DNA from: an uncultured Clostridia bacterium
GTDB taxonomy: Bacteria > Bacillota_A > Clostridia > TANB77 > CAG-508
Assembly (NCBI GenBank): GCA_944388685.1
Contig: CALXJS010000007.1
Location: 1-38,870 of the forward strand
Direction of reading: 5' to 3'
Length of the DNA: 38,870 nucleotides
A program made the translations under genes and the position numbers. Shown here one piece after another: positions 35,418 through 38,870 of this stretch; the stretch's first letter is position 1; each line of letters begins with the position of its first letter. Below the pieces are notes generated by a model. The model had not been told where the DNA came from. It saw nothing but the letters and a program-made list of their open reading frames with translations, and ran no database searches.

Positions 35418-35768
35418 TTATATTGCAATATCGTTTTTTAATATTCCTGATAGCATTGCTATTCCTTGCTCTGTAAATGCATAAGGCAAATATTTTTCAC
35501 TTCTATATTTATTATTTTCTCCCTTTGATGTGGTTCCATTTTGGAACCACATTTTATCCATTTCATCCTTAGTAAGCTGAAAACAAAAATCTTCTGGAAA
35601 TCTATCAATATTTCTTTTTACAGCTTTATTTACATTTTTAGTTTCATAATGATATAACATAGCTACATCACTGTCCAACATAACTTGTTTTCCTCTTATA
35701 GTATATATTAGATTTCTTATATCCACATGAGATAATTCATTTTGAATTGCTAGCTTATTTTCTTCCAT
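35418..35768 (-). CDS. ORF6N-domain protein, probably truncated
   Basis: A 116-residue protein. IYTIRGKQVMLDSDVAMLY, NKAVKRNIDRFPEDFCFQL and YAFTEQGIAMLSGIL are the hallmarks of the ORF6N domain, found in phage and mobile-element antirepressor-type proteins. Full proteins continue with a helical domain of 60 or more residues after this point; here a stop comes directly after LKNDIAI. It is likely a decayed copy ending at the methyltransferase gene. The start at 35768 has AAGGATG about nine bases upstream, and a TTGACA-type promoter is present, so the fragment may still be expressed. Confidence 0.75.
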   Translation of the reverse strand: MEENKLAIQNELSHVDIRNLIYTIRGKQVMLDSDVAMLYHYETKNVNKAVKRNIDRFPEDFCFQLTKDEMDKMWFQNGTTSKGENNKYRSEKYLPYAFTEQGIAMLSGILKNDIAI

Positions 35769-35796
35769 AGCTTCACATCCTTTTCTTGTTTTATAC

Positions 35797-35825
35797 AGTT
35801 TAAAACATTTGTTTGTTGTTGTCAA
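35797..35825 (-). promoter_or_regulatory. Promoter of the ORF6N gene
   Basis: Minus-strand TTGACA (35825-35820), 17 bases, TAAACT (35802-35797). Confidence 0.5.
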
Positions 35826-35880
35826 GAGTTTCACCATATTTATACATTTTTTCGTGCAATGTTATTTTTGGTATAATAGT

Positions 35881-35919
35881 AAAAAAAACAACCTACAAAC
35901 TTTATAGTTCGTAAGTTGT
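35881..35919 (-). terminator. Terminator of tRNA-Gly
   Basis: Minus-strand ACAACTTAC / GTAGGTTGT stem with one wobble, extended by ACT/AGT, followed by a run of eight T. Confidence 0.75.
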
Positions 35920-35926
35920 TATAATT

Positions 35927-36000
<74 letters not shown>

Positions 36001-36020
36001 ATAACCCTTAACATTTATAA

Positions 36021-36049
36021 ATTATACTGGTTTTGATTTTTTTTGTCAA
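36021..36049 (-). promoter_or_regulatory. Consensus promoter of tRNA-Gly
   Basis: Minus-strand TTGACA (36049-36044), 17 bases, TATAAT (36026-36021), a perfect consensus. Confidence 0.85.
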
Positions 36050-36126
36050 TAGTTTTTAGAAAATTTTGTGAAATTTCTTCTTTTTTTATTTACAAATTTT
36101 GATAACTAATATACAATATGCTTATA

Positions 36127-36187
36127 TTGTTGTATTGGAAAATCTTATTTATTCATAATATAAAAGTTGATTTCTCCTATACAATAA
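36127..36187. repeat. GTATAGGAAA-family palindromic repeat (family C, copy 3)
   Basis: TTGTTGTATTGGAAAAT opens it and its near-inverse TTTCTCCTATACAATAA closes it, with AATATAAAAGT in between. It resembles the unit at 36320-36381 over most of its length. Confidence 0.5.
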
Positions 36188-36274
36188 AAAATGGTACTTT
36201 TACATCATAAAAACAGTAAAAAATGGTAATAATAAGAAAGGCATAAGTGAAATCAAAGATTTCGACGCACATAT

Positions 36275-36300
36275 GTGAAGACTGCTTCGCAGTACTTCAC
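36275..36300. other. Hairpin in the gap between the two family C repeats
   Basis: GTGAAG-ACTGC-TTC-GCAGT-A-CTTCAC folds into an 11-bp stem with one bulged base. It has no T-run, so it is not a terminator. The rest of 36050-36403 contains no gene. Confidence 0.45.
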
Positions 36301-36319
36301 GAATATAAAAAGCTTAACC

Positions 36320-36381
36320 TTGTTGTATACGGAAAAATTTACATAGAATTAATATAAAAGTCAATTTTTCCTATACAATAA
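36320..36381. repeat. GTATAGGAAA-family palindromic repeat (family C, copy 4)
   Basis: TTGTTGTATACGGAAAAAT opens and TTTTTCCTATACAATAA closes this copy, with AATATAAAAGT in the same place as in copy 3. It ends 22 bases before the LonB start and must lie in or next to that gene's promoter and leader. Confidence 0.5.
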
Positions 36382-36403
36382 GAACAAATTTGGGAGGTAA
36401 CAA

Positions 36404-38815
36404 ATGAAAAATAGAAATGAATTAAGTTATAGAGATCTAAAAATGACATGTAATACAGATGTTTTTAAATTTGAAACAACAGAAGACTTAGAGCCAATTC
36501 AAGAAGGAATTGGACAAGATCGAGGAATTAAAGCTTTACAATTCGGTATTCAAGTTGATGTAAAAGGATATAATCTATATTTGGAAGGTCCTAGTGGCGT
36601 AGGAAAAACTATGTATACAAAAAATTATTTAGATAAAGTTGCCACTAAGAAAAAAGTTCCTTCTGATTGGTGTTATATCTATAATTTTGATAATCCAAAT
36701 GAACCAATTGCAGTAGAATTGCCAGCAGGTCACGGAAAAGAATTTAAAGAAGCAATGGATGGATTTATTAAAGAGATTAAAAAAGATATAAAAAAGACTT
36801 TTAACGCAGACGATTTTGAAAAAGAAAAAGCATTAATTAAACAAGAATATGAAACCAAAAGAGCTGCCTTACTTGAAAAATTGAATACAGATGCTGCTAA
36901 ATATAATTTTTCTGTAAAATCTGCACAAAATGGTATTTACATGACACCTATTGTAAATGGCAAACCAATTGAAGAATCAGAATTTGATAAATTAGATGAA
37001 GATATAAAACAACAATATGAACAAAATTCTTTGATTGTCCAAGAACAAATTATGAGTGTAATAGGACAAATAAAAGAAATTGAAAGGCAATCTGATAAAA
37101 AAATATCTGAATGGCAATCTAATGTCGCTCTTTTAACAGTAAATGTGCATATCAATTATCTAAAATCTAAATATAAAAGAAATAAGAAAATCAATAAATT
37201 TCTAACAGATGTAAAGCAAGATGTTTTAAAAAATATTTCAACCTTTTTAGAAGATGACTCTCACCCAAATCATGTTGCTAATCAACAAAATCCAGTTATG
37301 AAAAAAATGGATCCTACATTAAATTATAGAGTCAACCTATTTGTTGATAATTCTACACGTGATGGTGCTCCTGTCATTATGGATACTAACTATTCTTACC
37401 ATAACATTTTTGGTTCACTAGAATATGAAAATTATTATGGTTCTTTAAAAACAGACCATACTATGTTAAAAGCAGGGTTAATGCAAAAAGCAAATGGTGG
37501 ATACATTATTTTCCAAGCTAAAGATTTACTTGCTAACAGTATGTGCTATGAAGCATTAAAAAAAGCATTACGTGTAAAAAATATTGGTATTGAAAATACT
37601 GCTGATCAAAGATCTTCTATGGTTTTAGTATCTCTAAAACCAGAACCTATTCCTTTAAACTTAAAGGTTATCTTAATTGGAAATGCAAATATTTATCAAA
37701 CCTTATTAGCTATGGATTCTGATTTCAGAAAATTATTTAAAATAAAGGTAGAATTTGAAGATGATGCCCCTATAACAGATGATAACTTAAATAAATTAGC
37801 AAGAATCGTTCATGGATTTTGTGCTTATGAAAATCTACCACATTTAGATAAAAATGCTATGGCTCGATTAGTAGAATATGCCTCAAAACTTGCTGGTAGC
37901 CACCGTAAAGTTTCTACTCGCTTTGATGATTTAACACAAGTAGTTGGTGAAGCTGCAACATGGGCTAAGTTATCAAAATCTAAAGTTGTTACAGAAGATT
38001 TCGTCCAAAAGGCATTAGACGAAAGGATTGATCGCGTAAAAAAATATGATACTAAATATATGGAAATGATTAAAGAAAATTCCCTACTTATTAATACGTC
38101 TGGTTTTGAAGTAGGAACATTAAATGGCTTGACGATTATGAATATTGGAGATTATAGCTTTGGAAAACCTGCCAAGATAACTGTTAATACGTATACTGGT
38201 CAAAATGGAATTGTAAACATTGAAAGAGAAGTTGAAATTTCTGGACCTTCACACTCTAAAGGTGTATTAATTCTTACTGGTTATTTAGGTGAAATGTTTG
38301 CTCAAGATATTCCTCTATGCCTTACCGCTAGTATCTGTTTTGAGCAATTATATAATGGTGTAGATGGTGATAGTGCTTCTAGTACAGAATTATATGGTTT
38401 ACTTTCTAGTCTTTCAGGAATTCCTATTAATCAATCTATTGCTGTTACTGGCTCTGTAAATCAAAAAGGACAAATTCAACCAATTGGTGGTGTTAATGAA
38501 AAGGTAGAAGGCTTTTTCCAAATTTGCAAAATGCGTGGATTAACTGGTCAACATGGTGTTATGATTCCTGTTCAAAATGTTGATAATTTGCAATTATCTG
38601 ATGAAATTATCGATGCTGTAAAAAATAAATTATTCCACATTTATGCAATATCAACCATAGAAGAAGGAATTGAAATTTTAACAGGTGTCCCTGCTGGAAA
38701 GAAGGATAAAAATGGTAAATTCCCTTCTGGTACCATTAATGATTTAGTTTATCAAAAATTAAAACTGTATGCAAAAATAAATGCAAATAATACAAGTAAT
38801 TATCCCCCGGCTTAG
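36404..38815 (+). CDS. LonB-like ATP-dependent protease
   Basis: An 803-residue AAA+ protease of the Lon-related AAA_32 family. Walker A GPSGVGKT is at about residue 64. The insertion at about 120-250 is Lys/Glu-rich and coiled, as in this family. GGYIIFQAKDLL and VILIGNANIYQTL lie in the ATPase core. The C-terminal Lon proteolytic domain has the Ser-Lys dyad, the serine in GVDGDSASSTELYGLL and the lysine in GGVNEKVEGFF. GGGAGG precedes the ATG by about eight bases. The last codons and the stop lie inside the terminator stem, giving the C-terminus NYPPA. Confidence 0.92.
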   Translation: MKNRNELSYRDLKMTCNTDVFKFETTEDLEPIQEGIGQDRGIKALQFGIQVDVKGYNLYLEGPSGVGKTMYTKNYLDKVATKKKVPSDWCYIYNFDNPNEPIAVELPAGHGKEFKEAMDGFIKEIKKDIKKTFNADDFEKEKALIKQEYETKRAALLEKLNTDAAKYNFSVKSAQNGIYMTPIVNGKPIEESEFDKLDEDIKQQYEQNSLIVQEQIMSVIGQIKEIERQSDKKISEWQSNVALLTVNVHINYLKSKYKRNKKINKFLTDVKQDVLKNISTFLEDDSHPNHVANQQNPVMKKMDPTLNYRVNLFVDNSTRDGAPVIMDTNYSYHNIFGSLEYENYYGSLKTDHTMLKAGLMQKANGGYIIFQAKDLLANSMCYEALKKALRVKNIGIENTADQRSSMVLVSLKPEPIPLNLKVILIGNANIYQTLLAMDSDFRKLFKIKVEFEDDAPITDDNLNKLARIVHGFCAYENLPHLDKNAMARLVEYASKLAGSHRKVSTRFDDLTQVVGEAATWAKLSKSKVVTEDFVQKALDERIDRVKKYDTKYMEMIKENSLLINTSGFEVGTLNGLTIMNIGDYSFGKPAKITVNTYTGQNGIVNIEREVEISGPSHSKGVLILTGYLGEMFAQDIPLCLTASICFEQLYNGVDGDSASSTELYGLLSSLSGIPINQSIAVTGSVNQKGQIQPIGGVNEKVEGFFQICKMRGLTGQHGVMIPVQNVDNLQLSDEIIDAVKNKLFHIYAISTIEEGIEILTGVPAGKKDKNGKFPSGTINDLVYQKLKLYAKINANNTSNYPPA

Positions 38816-38828
38816 CCGGGGGCTTTTT
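38804..38828 (+). terminator. Terminator overlapping the LonB stop codon
   Basis: CCCCCGGC (38804-38811), loop TTA, GCCGGGGG (38815-38822), then CTTTTT. The TAG stop at 38813-38815 lies in the loop and stem. Confidence 0.9.
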
Positions 38829-38833
38829 ACTCA

Positions 38834-38855
38834 TAACGCCTAAAAGGCTACGTTA
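38834..38855. other. Small hairpin at the window end
   Basis: TAACG ... CGTTA with an inner GCC-TAAAA-GGC. The last 15 bases contain nothing recognisable, and the element may continue beyond the window. Confidence 0.3.
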
Positions 38856-38870
38856 CAAGCAGAGCCTCAA

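Noticed and set aside
36127..36381. CRISPR-like repeats
   Set aside because: There are only two imperfect palindromic copies at this site, with no regular spacers and no cas genes.

Overview
The window is AT-rich DNA (about 30% G+C by eye) from a Gram-positive bacterium of the Bacillota, most likely an uncultured gut-type Clostridia. The signs are AGGAGG ribosome sites, frequent TTG/GTG starts, consensus sigma-A promoters with 17-base spacers, an LPxTG sorting signal with a sortase, cohesin and dockerin modules, BspA/GLUG surface repeats and a class IB PyrD/PyrK pair. The exact genus cannot be read from the sequence.

Layout. 134-1138 is GAPDH. 1252-7789 (minus strand) is a pyrimidine biosynthesis run pyrB-pyrI-pyrC-(ArsC/Spx-like)-pyrF-pyrK-(PLC-like)-pyrD. 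A divergent pyrE-like gene (8087-8944) is separated from pyrB by a 136-bp near-perfect palindrome. A HAD phosphatase and a short rubredoxin follow. 10475-16295 is a cell-surface cluster: a membrane-anchored cohesin protein, a secreted glucosaminidase with SH3, Ig-like and dockerin domains, a sortase, and an LPKTG-anchored cohesin protein. The rest mixes housekeeping genes (asnS, proS, scpB, mutS2, secDF-like genes, an HD hydrolase, an RNA m5C methyltransferase, tRNA-Gly, a LonB-like protease) with three large prepilin-like surface genes (16456-17542, 22681-24595, 33043-34201).

Two signals stand out. (1) All three prepilin-like genes and the HD hydrolase gene are split by a +1 shift, and at every junction the zero-frame codon is CGG (17087-17089, 23177-23179, 33098-33100, 32651-32653). 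Skipping the C lets GGN be read as glycine and restores a family-like protein. Reading every other gene by eye I found no in-frame CGG. This suggests CGG is unassigned here and acts as a +1 frameshift site, programmed or tolerated. (2) Each prepilin-like gene is preceded by a 198-219 bp segment bounded by inverted repeats with a shared CTTAGAGT-like core. Each segment holds one good promoter that points away from the gene and straight into a hairpin. This is the layout of an invertible phase-variation promoter, and all three are in the apparent OFF orientation. No invertase gene lies in the window.

The window is also rich in palindromic, MITE-like elements in intergenic gaps: 7855-7990 and 20093-20370 share arms; 20191-20262 and 29647-29833 share a core; 11804-11968 stands alone; a GTATAGGAAA family occurs at 10161, 14458, 36127 and 36320. 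Several sit where terminators would be expected.
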